The notes below the pieces were generated by a model. The model had not been told where the DNA came from, searched no databases, and saw nothing but the letters and a program-made list of their open reading frames with translations. Both the position numbers and the translations under genes were made by a program. A stretch of 64,000 nt of DNA, from NCBI GenBank assembly GCA_964370295.1, contig CAYJIR010000001.1, positions 1 through 64,000 of the forward strand. The letters run 5' to 3'. This document shows positions 41,258-50,365 of this stretch, in pieces; position 1 is the stretch's first letter, and every line of letters starts with the position of its first letter. The stretch is from JAAYCI01 sp964370295 (lineage in GTDB: Bacteria > Bacillota > Clostridia > Oscillospirales > Ruminococcaceae).

Positions 41258-41806
41258 TTATTCTAGCAAACCCGGCTCTGGATAAAGGCGGAAAATAGCC
41301 TTGCCCACTATATTTTCTTTTGGAACATAGGTGTTTTCCCAATAGCGTGAATCCCATGATTCGTTGCGGTTGTCGCCCATCACAAAAAAGTGGTCTTCCG
41401 GCACTTCATAAGGCCCAAAATCTCCGATGATAGTAGGGTGGCTTGTGGGCTCCTCCAAAGGGCTTTCGGAACCGTTTATGTAGATATTTCCACCTCGTAT
41501 CTCCACCGTTTCGCCCGGCAAGCCGATAATGCGTTTAATATAATAAATAGACTCATCGTCCGGATAGCGAAAAATAATGATATCAAAGCGTTCCGGCTCG
41601 TCAAGAAGATAGGCCGGGCGCCAGCCTATAATGCGATCGCCTGCCAAAATAGTGGCTTGCATGCTGCCCGTGGGCACTTCTGCATTCACAATGAGCACCT
41701 GTGTAATAAACAGTGCCAAAAGCAGGCCAATCACCAAAGCAACCAGCCACTCGCGCATTTCGTACAGCACCAATTTTCTTTTTTTCTGGGGGGGGTGTTC
41801 GTTCAT
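41258..41806 (-). CDS. lepB: Signal peptidase I
   Basis: This 182-residue membrane protease removes signal peptides from exported proteins. One N-terminal TM segment (about 20-42) is followed by the catalytic Ser in EVPTGSMQATI near residue 48, box C GDRIIGWRPAY, the general-base Lys in IYYIKRIIGLPGETVEI near 90 and box E GDNRNESWDSRYW near 146. Gram-positive SipS-like size. The ATG at 41806 is chosen for TGAGGATG upstream. It is convergent with nrdG (6 bp apart). Confidence 0.94.
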   Translation of the reverse strand: MNEHPPQKKRKLVLYEMREWLVALVIGLLLALFITQVLIVNAEVPTGSMQATILAGDRIIGWRPAYLLDEPERFDIIIFRYPDDESIYYIKRIIGLPGETVEIRGGNIYINGSESPLEEPTSHPTIIGDFGPYEVPEDHFFVMGDNRNESWDSRYWENTYVPKENIVGKAIFRLYPEPGLLE

Positions 41807-41901
41807 AAAATACATCCTCATGTGTAACAATTTATATTTGCGAAGTTGTGTTCTCATTTTTGGGAAACCCAATAATGAGGTTAATCGGAAAGGGGTATTT
41901 A

Positions 41902-42753
41902 ATGCAAGACGGTGGAAAAGTGATTGCCTTGTTGATTGATGCGGAAAATGTATCGCCCAAATACATCAAAGTGGTGTTGGACGAGCTAAGTTTGCACGGC
42001 ACACCCGCGTATAAACGCATTTATGGCGATTGGACCAGCGTGGAAATGTCTAGCTGGAAAAAACAATTGTTGGAAAACAATTTAACGCCCATACAACAGT
42101 TTAGTTATACGCAAGGAAAAAACGCCTCGGATTCGGCCATGATTATTGACGCTATGGATATTTTATACAGCCGCAATTGCGACGGTTTTTGCATTGTGTC
42201 TTCCGATTCGGATTTCACGCGTCTCGCCTCACGCTTGCGGGAAAGCCGTATGCTTGTGATCGGTATGGGCGAAAGAAAAACCCCGGCCGCCTTTAAAGCC
42301 GCCTGCGACATTTTTAAATATCTGGATGTGTTGAAAAAAGCCCAAAACCAACAGGATGAAACATCACACACAGACGATCAAAAACAAAAAACGGTAGCTA
42401 AAAAGCCATCAAAAACCATAAAGACTCAAAAAGAAAAGGGAGCTACCGAGGCAATTGAAACCGCAGAGACAATGGCTTTTGCGGATTTTTCGGACGAATT
42501 GGGTGGTTTTGTGCCTTTAGAAGAAATTGTGGGGCGTATCCAAAGCATCATCGATTTAGAAAGCGAGGAAGACGGCTGGATGTTCTTGGGACAGGTGGGG
42601 AATTTGCTGGGACGTTCGTATCCGGATTTTGATACCCGCAACTATGGATTTTCCAAGCTACACAAACTGATTGATTATACCGATGCTTTCGAAACACGAT
42701 ACCATGAGATTCCCAGTGGTGGCAAAAATTTAATGGTTAAAAACAAAGGTTAG
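41902..42753 (+). CDS. NYN-domain protein with C-terminal OST-HTH/LOTUS domain
   Basis: In this 283-residue protein an N-terminal NYN (PIN-like) domain (about 5-135) shows the acidic metal site: ALLIDAENVSPKY, DWTSVEMSSWKK, KNASDSAMIIDAMD and VSSDSDFTRLASRLRE. A Lys/Thr-rich linker (140-180) leads to an OST-HTH/LOTUS-type domain (about 190-275, FVPLEEIVGRIQSII, DGWMFLGQVGNLLGRSYPDFDTRNYGFSKLHKLID). The combination suggests an RNA-directed nuclease with an RNA-binding module. AAAGGGG precedes the ATG at 41902. It is a single gene, divergent from lepB. Confidence 0.85.
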   Translation: MQDGGKVIALLIDAENVSPKYIKVVLDELSLHGTPAYKRIYGDWTSVEMSSWKKQLLENNLTPIQQFSYTQGKNASDSAMIIDAMDILYSRNCDGFCIVSSDSDFTRLASRLRESRMLVIGMGERKTPAAFKAACDIFKYLDVLKKAQNQQDETSHTDDQKQKTVAKKPSKTIKTQKEKGATEAIETAETMAFADFSDELGGFVPLEEIVGRIQSIIDLESEEDGWMFLGQVGNLLGRSYPDFDTRNYGFSKLHKLIDYTDAFETRYHEIPSGGKNLMVKNKG

Positions 42754-42834
42754 GCGCCCTATAAGGCACCTCGTTGTTGTAAAGCCTAGAAAAGTAGCTC
42801 TTTTAAGTTTTTATTGGCCTTGTCTTTTTTATTT

Positions 42835-43356
42835 TTAGAGGCCTTGGGTTTCTTGTGTTTTTGCCCCACGATAAAAGCGCAACAACAGCAAAAAACGCGC
42901 CACGCTTACCAACACCAAACCGCCACCACTCAGCCACATTGCATAGGCTTGCCAGCCACCCCAAAGGGCCAGTGTTTGGCAAGCAGCGTAGCTTAGCTCT
43001 GAAAAGACCAAGAATATCCAAAATGGGAAGAATTCTTTTTGTGCGCCATACAGCAAACCCGCAAGAGGCAACACGAACAGCTCTGTCGCTGGGCTTAGTA
43101 AGGGCAAATTCGGATAGGCCAATACAAGCAAAAAAAACAATCCCATCAATTTGGCTCTTTTGCCTTTGTGCTCCACACCCTGTTCGGCCAAGGCCAAAAA
43201 CAGGAGCATCATCCCTATCATCACCAAAGAAGCACTGCGAAAAAACAAGGCTTGGCCAACACCAAAAAACACCAATATACCACACACGGCCCCCACTACA
43301 GAGCCCACCAACCCCATCATAAAACAAGTGCTTTTAAACAGGCGTTTTTTCTTCAA
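42835..43356 (-). CDS. Membrane protein, unknown function
   Basis: This is a 173-residue protein with five or six hydrophobic segments (SVVGAVCGILVFFGV, ASLVMIGMMLLFLALA, LMGLFFLLVLAYPNL, LFVLPLAGLLYG, FWIFLVFSELSYAAC, GGGLVLVSVARFLLLL) and short loops. I recognise no family. The TTG at 43356 has TAGGAGT upstream and gives a basic N-terminus (KKKRLFKS), so I prefer it over longer frames without a site. It stands alone, antisense to nothing notable. Confidence 0.65.
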   Translation of the reverse strand: MKKKRLFKSTCFMMGLVGSVVGAVCGILVFFGVGQALFFRSASLVMIGMMLLFLALAEQGVEHKGKRAKLMGLFFLLVLAYPNLPLLSPATELFVLPLAGLLYGAQKEFFPFWIFLVFSELSYAACQTLALWGGWQAYAMWLSGGGLVLVSVARFLLLLRFYRGAKTQETQGL

Positions 43357-43529
43357 AATTACTCCTATTTTCTGTGGCAAACTTTCCACTGCCACACCTA
43401 CTCTATATATTTGTATAAATTGGCGAATAAAGGCATAGAAATACCAAAACACCTTTTTATTCGAATCGCTTTAATCATCATACCCCTTTGCTTGCCAAGC
43501 TGTCAACCAAACGAATGATACAATTTTGC

Positions 43530-43559
43530 TTGACAGTAGCACGAACAAAGTAGTACACT
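43530..43559 (+). promoter_or_regulatory. Promoter for proC
   Basis: TTGACA (43530-43535), 18 bp and TACACT (43554-43559) lie 37 bp before the ATG of proC. Confidence 0.65.
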
Positions 43560-43596
43560 GCCCATGATAGTATTAAGCATCCAGAAAGGATACAAT

Positions 43597-44427
43597 ATGT
43601 TTGAACAGAAAAAGATAGCTTTTATCGGTGGCGGAAAAATCAGCGAGTCTATTTTGCATGGCCTAATGCTAAGTGGGAATATTGAGGCAAAGCAATTCTT
43701 TGTTACCGATACCGACGAAGCACGTTTGCGCCTACTGGCAGAGCAGTGCGGGGTAAATACTGTGCAAAATGATTCCAGTAACCACGCCGCGTGCAAACTG
43801 GCCAGCGAATGTGATTTGCTTATTTTGGCTGTAAAACCTCAGATGGCTGATGTTGTCTTACCTTCTTTGGCCAAAGGGATTAGGAAAAATTGCCTTGTAA
43901 TTTCCCTGATTGGCGGGGTTACTTTGGCGAACTTAGCGTCTCTTTTTGAACAAAACCCTGTCTTTCGTGTGATGCCTAACACCCCGATGCGTGTACGCAA
44001 AGGTGTAGCAGGCATTGTGGCCGGCGCACACACGGATGATGAAAGCTTAAGCATGGTGACAAATTTGTTTTCTCTGGTGGGTGCCAGCTATGTCATCCCA
44101 GAAAAATGGATGGACTCGCTTACGGCTATTTCCGGTTGCGGGCCGGCCTTTGCCTATATGTTTACAGAGGCCTTGGCAGATGGCGGTGTTCAACTTGGTT
44201 TACCACGAGATTTAGCATTGGCACTTGCCTCGCAAACGCTGGTAGGCGCTGGGGAAATGCAGCGACAAACCGGCCTGCACCCCGGTGTTTTAAAAGACAA
44301 CGTCACCTCGCCGGGCGGCGGCACCATTGCCGGTGTACATGCCTTAGAAAGCGGTGCCTTCCGTGGCACAGTGATGCAGGCTGTTTTGGCCAGTGGCCAC
44401 CGCATGGGAAACCTTGCAAAAGACTAG
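43597..44427 (+). CDS. proC: Pyrroline-5-carboxylate reductase
   Basis: This 276-residue enzyme carries out the last step of proline synthesis, reducing pyrroline-5-carboxylate with NAD(P)H. It shows the dinucleotide motif IAFIGGGKISESIL at residue 7, ILAVKPQ near 80, FRVMPNTPMRVRKGVAGI near 127 and the C-terminal signature TAISGCGPAFAYMFTEALADGGVQLGL followed by DNVTSPGGGTIAGVHALE near 235. AAAGGAT precedes the ATG at 43597. It may continue into the gamma carbonic anhydrase gene 45 bp downstream. Confidence 0.95.
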   Translation: MFEQKKIAFIGGGKISESILHGLMLSGNIEAKQFFVTDTDEARLRLLAEQCGVNTVQNDSSNHAACKLASECDLLILAVKPQMADVVLPSLAKGIRKNCLVISLIGGVTLANLASLFEQNPVFRVMPNTPMRVRKGVAGIVAGAHTDDESLSMVTNLFSLVGASYVIPEKWMDSLTAISGCGPAFAYMFTEALADGGVQLGLPRDLALALASQTLVGAGEMQRQTGLHPGVLKDNVTSPGGGTIAGVHALESGAFRGTVMQAVLASGHRMGNLAKD

Positions 44428-44472
44428 TCTTTTTGACACGGCTACACATTTATATAATAAAGGAGAACTCGC

Positions 44473-44967
44473 GTGAAAAAACCTACCATTGCTAAATCAG
44501 CCTGTGTGATGCAAGGTGCCGTTTTAATGGGTGATGTAATTCTGGGTGAAGAGTGTGGCGTGTGGCCCAACGCCGTGTTACGTGCCGACATTGGCACCAT
44601 TAAGGTGGGCAACGGCACCAACATTCAAGACGGGTGTATATTTCACACGGATGGCCCCAATACCGGCCTAGATTTGATAGAGCTTGGCGAGGACGTCACG
44701 GTTGGACATCTGTGCATTTTACACGGTTGTACCGTGGGAAACAATTGTCTTATCGGCATGGGTAGCATCTTAATGGACGGCGTAAAAGTGGGCAATAATT
44801 GTATCATTGGTGCCGGCAGCTTACTTACTTCCCATACCGTTATCCCGGACGGACACATGGCCTTCGGTCGTCCGGCCAAAGTGGTGCGCGCTTTGTCAGA
44901 AAAAGAAATAGACGACAACCGTCGCCATGCTGATGAATACAAACAGTGCTTAAAAGAGCACAGGTAG
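44473..44967 (+). CDS. Gamma carbonic anhydrase family protein
   Basis: This 164-residue left-handed beta-helix protein has hexapeptide repeats from residue 14 to 130 (GAVLMGDVILGEECGVWPNAVLRADIGTIKVGNGTNIQDGC). Metal-ligand type histidines are in FHTDG, TVGHLCILHGCTVG. It resembles YrdA/PaaY-type proteins of the gamma carbonic anhydrase family, whose members are often of unclear activity. The start is GTG with AAGGAGA upstream. A terminator-like stem lies after it. Confidence 0.9.
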   Translation: MKKPTIAKSACVMQGAVLMGDVILGEECGVWPNAVLRADIGTIKVGNGTNIQDGCIFHTDGPNTGLDLIELGEDVTVGHLCILHGCTVGNNCLIGMGSILMDGVKVGNNCIIGAGSLLTSHTVIPDGHMAFGRPAKVVRALSEKEIDDNRRHADEYKQCLKEHR

Positions 44968-45007
44968 CAAGAATCACGGTGCGTGAAAATACCAATAAAA
45001 CATATCA

Positions 45008-45046
45008 CGATAGAGCCTACAGAGCAATGCTTTGTAGGCTCCATCG
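45008..45046. terminator. Bidirectional terminator
   Basis: GAGCCTACAGAGC and GCTTTGTAGGCTC with outer CGAT/ATCG pairs form a stem between the convergent gamma carbonic anhydrase and hydA genes. Confidence 0.8.
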
Positions 45047-45079
45047 CATTTTAGATCAATGAGCTTATGACGACACTGT

Positions 45080-46828
45080 CTAGCTGTATTCCGGGTGGCG
45101 AACATGGTAGGAGGTGTGCAAAATATGATGACATTTTTCGCCGTTCACCTCGCCCAAAAACTCGTCATATACGGTTTTAACCACAGGGTTTTCGTGGCTT
45201 TTGCGCAGTTCTTTTTCAACATCTTCACTATACAATGCTTGTGAGCGTAAGGCTTTAAGGTCGACAAAATTTCGGATAGAGGCGCTTTGGCTGGGCTGGC
45301 CACCACCATTGATGCAACCTCCCGGGCAGGCCATAATCTCGATGATATGGTAGGGACTTCTGCCTGCTTCCACATCCTGTAAAATGCGCTCTACATGTGC
45401 CATGCCCGACACAGAGCATACACGCAAGTCAATGCCGGCCACCGTATACTCCGCCTCTTTTACGCCCTCGTTGCCGCGCACGGCATGAAATTCCGGGGCC
45501 GGTAGGTTTTCGCCCGATAGTTCTTCCACCGCCGTACGCAAAGCGGCCTCCAACACACCACCGGAGGCCCCAAAGATGACAGCAGCGCCAGTGGATTCGC
45601 CAAGGGGTGCATCAAAATTATCGTCTGCCAATTCTGTAAAGGCAAGGCCTGCCCGTTTTATCATGCGTGAAAGTTCGCGTGTGGTTAAGCTAACATCATT
45701 GTCTCGTATGCCGGCACCCGCCGCACACATGTCATAACGATCCAGTTCAAATTTTTTCGCCGTACAGGGCATAATGGAAACCACATATATTTTTTCGGGC
45801 GGTATATGCATCTTTTGCGCAAAATAGGTTTTAATTAAGGCGCCCATCATACCCTGCGGGCTTTTGCACGAAGAGATATGACGAAATAAATTCGGATGCA
45901 GGGTTTCGCAATATTTGCTCCACCCCGGACAACAGCTGGTAAGCAGGGGCAATTTCCCCTTGTTTTTTACACGGCTTAAGAATTCGTGCGCTTCTTCTAT
46001 GATCGTGAAATCTGCAGCGGTGTCGGTATCAAACACATAGTCAAAACCAAGATATTTTAGTGCCGCCACCATTTTCCCTTCCACATTGGTGCCAATGGGC
46101 ATACCAAAGGCCTCGCCCAAAGTGGCTCGAATCGACGGTGCTGTTTGCGCAATCACCACGGTGTCTGGGTCTGCCAGGGCATGCCATACCAATTCGGTGT
46201 CGTCGTGCTCGGTAAGAGCGCCTGTGGGACAGTTTACAATGCATTGCCCACAAGAAATACAGGCGGTTTCGGAAAGGGGGGCTTCAAACGCGCAGGAAAT
46301 ATGGGTATCGAAGCCACGGTGAGAGGGGTTGATAACGCTGACATATTGGTGCTGGCAAGCTGCCACACAGCGGCGACATAAGATACATTTGTTGTTGTCG
46401 CGCACAAGATGTAAAGTGGATTTTTCAAGTTCATGATGTTGTCTTTCGCCCACAAAACGCATCCCATTTACGCCATATTCATGACATAGGGTTTGCAGTT
46501 CGCAATCTGTGTTGCGCACGCAAGACAGACAATTTTGATCATGCATGGAAAGCAACAATTCTAAATTGGTGCGGCGACTTTCCAAAACGCGGGTGGTGTT
46601 GGTGCGCACCTCCATGCCTTCGGTGACGGGATATACACAAGAGGTTACAAGGGATTTTGCCCCTTTCACTTCCACCACACATAGGCGACAAGCGCCAAGT
46701 TGATTTTGTTCCTTCATCCAACACAGTGTGGGAATACGAAAGCCAACTTCATGGCAGGCTTCTAAAAGACTGACACCACTGCTCACCTTATAGTCACGTC
46801 CGTTGATTTTAATGGTAACTTTATCCAT
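45080..46828 (-). CDS. hydA: [FeFe] hydrogenase catalytic subunit
   Basis: This 582-residue hydrogenase starts with a plant-type [2Fe-2S] domain (PTLCWMKEQNQLGACRLC). A His-Cys3 [4Fe-4S] segment (HDQNCLSCVRNTDC) and two ferredoxin-type clusters (CILCRRCVAAC, CISCGQCIVNCPTG) follow. The H-cluster motifs come next: L1 TSCCPGWSKY near residue 297, L2 MPCTAKKFE near 352 and L3 ACPGGCINGGGQP near 497. It makes or oxidises H2. With the NuoF-like and NuoE-like subunits upstream it should form an NADH-linked, possibly electron-bifurcating complex. It is the last gene of the operon. AGGAGGG precedes the ATG. Confidence 0.95.
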   Translation of the reverse strand: MDKVTIKINGRDYKVSSGVSLLEACHEVGFRIPTLCWMKEQNQLGACRLCVVEVKGAKSLVTSCVYPVTEGMEVRTNTTRVLESRRTNLELLLSMHDQNCLSCVRNTDCELQTLCHEYGVNGMRFVGERQHHELEKSTLHLVRDNNKCILCRRCVAACQHQYVSVINPSHRGFDTHISCAFEAPLSETACISCGQCIVNCPTGALTEHDDTELVWHALADPDTVVIAQTAPSIRATLGEAFGMPIGTNVEGKMVAALKYLGFDYVFDTDTAADFTIIEEAHEFLSRVKNKGKLPLLTSCCPGWSKYCETLHPNLFRHISSCKSPQGMMGALIKTYFAQKMHIPPEKIYVVSIMPCTAKKFELDRYDMCAAGAGIRDNDVSLTTRELSRMIKRAGLAFTELADDNFDAPLGESTGAAVIFGASGGVLEAALRTAVEELSGENLPAPEFHAVRGNEGVKEAEYTVAGIDLRVCSVSGMAHVERILQDVEAGRSPYHIIEIMACPGGCINGGGQPSQSASIRNFVDLKALRSQALYSEDVEKELRKSHENPVVKTVYDEFLGEVNGEKCHHILHTSYHVRHPEYS

Positions 46829-46842
46829 GTGTTCCTGCCCTC

Positions 46843-48636
46843 CTATGCCTTTAAAATTGCATCAAAACGGCATTTGTCAACACAGGCACCGCATTTGATA
46901 CACTTATTTTGGTCGATGGAATGAGCTTCTTTTACCGTGCCGCTGATAGCGTTTACAGGGCAAACGCGGCTACAGGCTGTGCAGCCCACGCATTTATCGG
47001 CCAAAATTTTAATGTTAAGCAGAGATTTACATACCCCGGCCGGACAGCGACGGTTGTTAATATGCTCCATATACTCATCACGGAAATAATGCAAAGTGGA
47101 CAGCACAGGATTGGGTGCCGTTTGGCCTAGACCACAGAGGCTGTTTTCCTTAATAAACGTGGCAAGTTCGTGAATTTTGGCGATGTCTTCGGGCACGGCT
47201 CGGCCGTCGGTGACGCGTGTGAGGAGCTCGTATAAGCGTTTCGTGCCTACACGGCAAGGTGTGCACTTTCCACAAGACTCCTCCACGGTAAACTCTAGGA
47301 AGAAGCGCGCAATGTCTACCATACAGGTGGTGTCGTCCATCACAATAAGACCACCGGAACCCATCATAGAACCAATTTCAAGTAAATTGTCATAGTCGAT
47401 AGGGATGTCTAGTTTTTCTGCGGGAATACAGCCACCGGAAGGCCCGCCTGTTTGTGCTGCCTTAAAGCTATGTCCACCCGGAATACCGCCGCCAATCTCT
47501 TCCACAATTTCACGCAAGGTGGTGCCCATAGGTACTTCCACAAGACCCGTGTTGCTAATTTTTCCGCCCAAAGCAAACACCTTGGTTCCTTTGGATTTTT
47601 CCGTTCCAATGGCAGAAAACCATTCGGCTCCATTTAAAATAATGCGTGGCACATTGGCATAGGTTTCTACATTGTTTAAAATGGTAGGTTTTTCAAAAAG
47701 CCCCTTTTCGGCAGGAAATGGCGGACGCGGGCGTGGTTCGCCACGGTTGCCCTCTATACTGGTGAGCAAAGCCGTTTCTTCACCACATACAAAGGCACCG
47801 GCACCGAGCTTAATGTCTAGGGAAAAATCAAATCCCGAGTCGAAAATGTTTTTTCCAAGCAAGCCGTATTCACGTGCCTGGTCGATGGCAATTTGCAGGC
47901 GTTTTACCGCAATGGGGTATTCGGCACGCACATACACATAACCTTGGCTTGCCCCAATGGCATAGCCTGCAATGGTCATCGCTTCAATAAGCACATGGGG
48001 GTCGCCCTCTAAAATAGAACGATCCATAAAGGCACCCGGGTCGCCTTCATCGGCGTTACAACATACATATTTTTGCACTTTGCCGCGATTCCCACTGGCA
48101 AATTTCCATTTAAGCCCCGTTGGAAAACCTGCACCACCACGCCCGCGCAAACCGGCGCTTAACATGGTTTCAATCACCTCGTCCGGGCTCATTTCCGTTA
48201 GAACTTTTCCAAGGGCACGGTATCCGTCGAAAGCAATATATTCATCTATGTTTTCGGGATCGATAACTCCGCAGTTGCGCAAGGCTATGCGCAGCTGTTT
48301 TTTGTAAAAGGCAGTTTCTTCAAGGCTGGTGATGATGCCGCTTTCGTCTACGGTTTCTTCGTAAAGCAACCGTGTGACAGGACGTCCTTTTAGTAAGTGT
48401 TCGCGCACAATTTCTTTTACATCCTCTTGTTTTACGCTGGAGTAAAAGCAGGCTTCGGGGTACACAACTACAATGGGCCCTAAAGCACATAGGCCAAAAC
48501 AGCCCGTTTTAATCACCCGAATTTCTTTGTCTAGACCGTTTGAGCTAATTTCGCGCTCAAACGCCTCGTAGATTGGGCCGGAACCAGAGGAAGTACATCC
48601 TGTGCCGGCACAAACCATAACATGGCTTCTATACAT
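46843..48636 (-). CDS. hydB: NADH-binding flavoprotein subunit of hydrogenase (NuoF/HydB-like)
   Basis: This 597-residue subunit has an N-terminal thioredoxin-like [2Fe-2S] domain (CAGTGCTSSGS, KTGCFGLCALGP). A NuoF-type NADH and FMN domain follows (about 130-460, GLRGRGGAGFPTGLKW, CNADEGDPGAFMDRS, GAGAFVCGEETALLTSIEG), then a [4Fe-4S] site ESCGKCTPCRVGTKR near 460. The C-terminus has two ferredoxin clusters (CVGCTACSRVCPVN, CIKCGACVDKC). It passes electrons between NAD(H) and the hydrogenase subunit. GGGGGA lies upstream of the ATG. It is 14 bp before hydA. Confidence 0.95.
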   Translation of the reverse strand: MYRSHVMVCAGTGCTSSGSGPIYEAFEREISSNGLDKEIRVIKTGCFGLCALGPIVVVYPEACFYSSVKQEDVKEIVREHLLKGRPVTRLLYEETVDESGIITSLEETAFYKKQLRIALRNCGVIDPENIDEYIAFDGYRALGKVLTEMSPDEVIETMLSAGLRGRGGAGFPTGLKWKFASGNRGKVQKYVCCNADEGDPGAFMDRSILEGDPHVLIEAMTIAGYAIGASQGYVYVRAEYPIAVKRLQIAIDQAREYGLLGKNIFDSGFDFSLDIKLGAGAFVCGEETALLTSIEGNRGEPRPRPPFPAEKGLFEKPTILNNVETYANVPRIILNGAEWFSAIGTEKSKGTKVFALGGKISNTGLVEVPMGTTLREIVEEIGGGIPGGHSFKAAQTGGPSGGCIPAEKLDIPIDYDNLLEIGSMMGSGGLIVMDDTTCMVDIARFFLEFTVEESCGKCTPCRVGTKRLYELLTRVTDGRAVPEDIAKIHELATFIKENSLCGLGQTAPNPVLSTLHYFRDEYMEHINNRRCPAGVCKSLLNIKILADKCVGCTACSRVCPVNAISGTVKEAHSIDQNKCIKCGACVDKCRFDAILKA

Positions 48637-48647
48637 GGCAAATCCCC

Positions 48648-49022
48648 CTATTCTCGGTTTTTAGCGCCGATGGTGTATTCTAAAACCGGCGTGCCACCCA
48701 CCAAATGGTCGGCCACAATGCGTTTTACCTTTTCCGGCGTCACTTTAATGTACATCACTTTCTCTTTATTCGGTTGCAATACTTCCACCACCGGCTCGTA
48801 TTGACATACTCCAATACATCCCGTTTGGCTTACAATGACATCGCTAAGGTCTCTGCGCTGTACTTCTTCAGCAAAGGCGTTTAACACCACCCTTGCGCCC
48901 GCAGCAATGCCACAAGTGGCCATGCCTACCAGCACCCTTGTGTCTTGTGCAGAGGCATCCCTGGTGTTTTTTACCGCTTTCATCTTGTCGCGTATAGCTG
49001 CAAGTTCTTCAAGGCTTTTCAT
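48648..49022 (-). CDS. Thioredoxin-like [2Fe-2S] ferredoxin of the hydrogenase operon
   Basis: This 124-residue small protein has a thioredoxin-like [2Fe-2S] ferredoxin fold: cysteines in MATCGIAAGA near residue 38 and TGCIGVCQYEP near 73 give the C-x(n)-C...C-x3-C pattern. It starts with a helical segment (KSLEELAAIRDKMKAV). It resembles the N-terminal part of the hydB product, so it probably relays electrons in the same complex. GGGAGG precedes the ATG at 49022. It is 11 bp upstream of hydB. Confidence 0.88.
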   Translation of the reverse strand: MKSLEELAAIRDKMKAVKNTRDASAQDTRVLVGMATCGIAAGARVVLNAFAEEVQRRDLSDVIVSQTGCIGVCQYEPVVEVLQPNKEKVMYIKVTPEKVKRIVADHLVGGTPVLEYTIGAKNRE

Positions 49023-49244
49023 AAGGACCTCCCAATTTAAAACAAGCATTATTTTAATCGTTTTTTATAGTATTTCTTTGCGAGTGTTTACACGAGTTGA
49101 AACAAGATAATTTTAAGAGATTTTTTGCTAGACAAGGTGAAAAAATGATGCACAGCTTTATGACATGTGAGCTTTGGCAACAGAGTATAGCGAAAAAATC
49201 ATTAAAACCAGATGAGGGAACACTTGTGTTGACATTACCAAGTT

Positions 49245-49790
49245 TTATTCGGCTAAAAATTCGGCCAAATTTTCATTAACATAGGCGGTGATAAACGAAA
49301 CCACGGCCGGCTCTGCAAAAGAAACATCTCCCAAAACAGTTCGCAAGGTCTTGCTGCAGTAAAAATAGCGGCTTGCATCTTCTTTTTCGTAAGAAAAAGC
49401 AAAATCCATGTTGGGGCTACCGGCAGAAAGGGCAGACAAGGTGGCACCCATGTTGCCCAGGGGCATTAAATCGATATGGCCACACACAAAAGTGGCCGCC
49501 ACACAGGTTCCCTGCCCAGGGGTGCTGCTTAAAAAAAATTGGCCGCCTGTTTGCTCTGCCGCCATTTTTAAAAAAGGAAGCCCAAGGCCCACTTTGCGTG
49601 TGGTACGTGTGGTATAAAAGGGGTCTACGGCTTTCTTTTGTGTTTCTTCATCCATGCCGTGCCCGTTGTCACAAATGCAAAGGCGCAAAAAACCTTCTCT
49701 TTCTCGCAGGGAAATTTCGCAGAAATCGGCCTGCGCTTTTACGGAATTTTGCGCAAGGTCTAAAATATTCATAGACAACTCTTGCATCAT
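49245..49790 (-). CDS. Stand-alone HATPase (GHKL) protein in the hydrogenase operon
   Basis: This 181-residue protein is a lone histidine-kinase-like ATPase domain. It has an N box (SMNILDLAQNSVKAQA), a G1 box (ICDNGHGMDEE), a G2-type GLGLPFLKMAAEQTGG and GQGTCVAATF, but no dimerisation histidine. Its C-terminal 60 residues carry no motif I know. Its place between the NuoE-like gene and the small ferredoxin gene suggests a regulatory or anti-sigma-like task tied to the hydrogenase. AGGGA lies before two ATGs; 49790 is taken. A 222-bp space follows before the ferredoxin gene. Confidence 0.82.
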   Translation of the reverse strand: MMQELSMNILDLAQNSVKAQADFCEISLREREGFLRLCICDNGHGMDEETQKKAVDPFYTTRTTRKVGLGLPFLKMAAEQTGGQFFLSSTPGQGTCVAATFVCGHIDLMPLGNMGATLSALSAGSPNMDFAFSYEKEDASRYFYCSKTLRTVLGDVSFAEPAVVSFITAYVNENLAEFLAE

Positions 49791-49802
49791 AGTTTTTGTT
49801 CC

Positions 49803-50297
49803 CTAATATTTTTTTAGGATACTGTTAAGCTCGTTTTCGTCTCCGCTTAGGCGGCCGTACACATCGTCACCCACCATCAGCACCGGGGCCAAACCACAAG
49901 CGCCCACACAACGGCAAGAATCTAAGCTGAACTTGCCGTCCGGCGTCATCTCGCCGTTGCTAATGTTTAAAAGATTTTCCAACCGCTCGAAGATGGTGCC
50001 ACTTCCCTTTACATAACAAGCGGTTCCAAGACATACGCTGATGCAATGTTCGCCTTTTGGGGTTAAAGAAAATTGCGAATAAAATGTAGCAACGCCATAT
50101 ATTTCTGCCAATGGTTTGTTAAGCTCGTGTGCAACAATGCGCTGCACTTCCAAGGGCAAATAGCCATAAATTTCTTGAGCCTGTTGTAAAGCCTCCATGG
50201 CCACACCCGGGGTATCAAGGTGTTCGCGAAGCCAATGGCGCAAGGTTGCCTCCTGCTGTTCCGTGCCTTTAAAAGGCAAAGTGGTAATCGCTTTCAT
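49803..50297 (-). CDS. hydC: NuoE-like [2Fe-2S] subunit of hydrogenase (HydC-like)
   Basis: This 164-residue thioredoxin-like [2Fe-2S] protein of the complex I 24-kDa family begins with a helical part (WLREHLDTPGVAMEALQQAQEIYGYLPLEVQRIVA). The cluster cysteines lie in VCLGTACYVKGS near residue 88 and DSCRCVGACGLAPVLMVGDDVYG near 130. It receives electrons from the flavoprotein subunit. It is the first gene of the operon. The ATG at 50297 has AAAGGAT eight bases upstream; a GTG at 50303 is too close to it. Confidence 0.93.
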   Translation of the reverse strand: MKAITTLPFKGTEQQEATLRHWLREHLDTPGVAMEALQQAQEIYGYLPLEVQRIVAHELNKPLAEIYGVATFYSQFSLTPKGEHCISVCLGTACYVKGSGTIFERLENLLNISNGEMTPDGKFSLDSCRCVGACGLAPVLMVGDDVYGRLSGDENELNSILKKY

Positions 50298-50365
50298 TCG
50301 CACCTATCCTTTCTATAGAAAAGTTGTTGAAAACTTTGTTAAAAAAACCGAAAAGTTGTATTTAT

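Noticed and set aside
49097..49279. 60-codon plus-strand frame within the hydrogenase operon gap
   Set aside because: No ribosome site or promoter, no recognisable product, and it overlaps the end of the HATPase gene in antisense.
50304..50365. Rex redox-repressor site before the hydrogenase operon
   Set aside because: TTGTTGAAAACTTTGTTAA looks similar at first but its halves are direct rather than inverted repeats.
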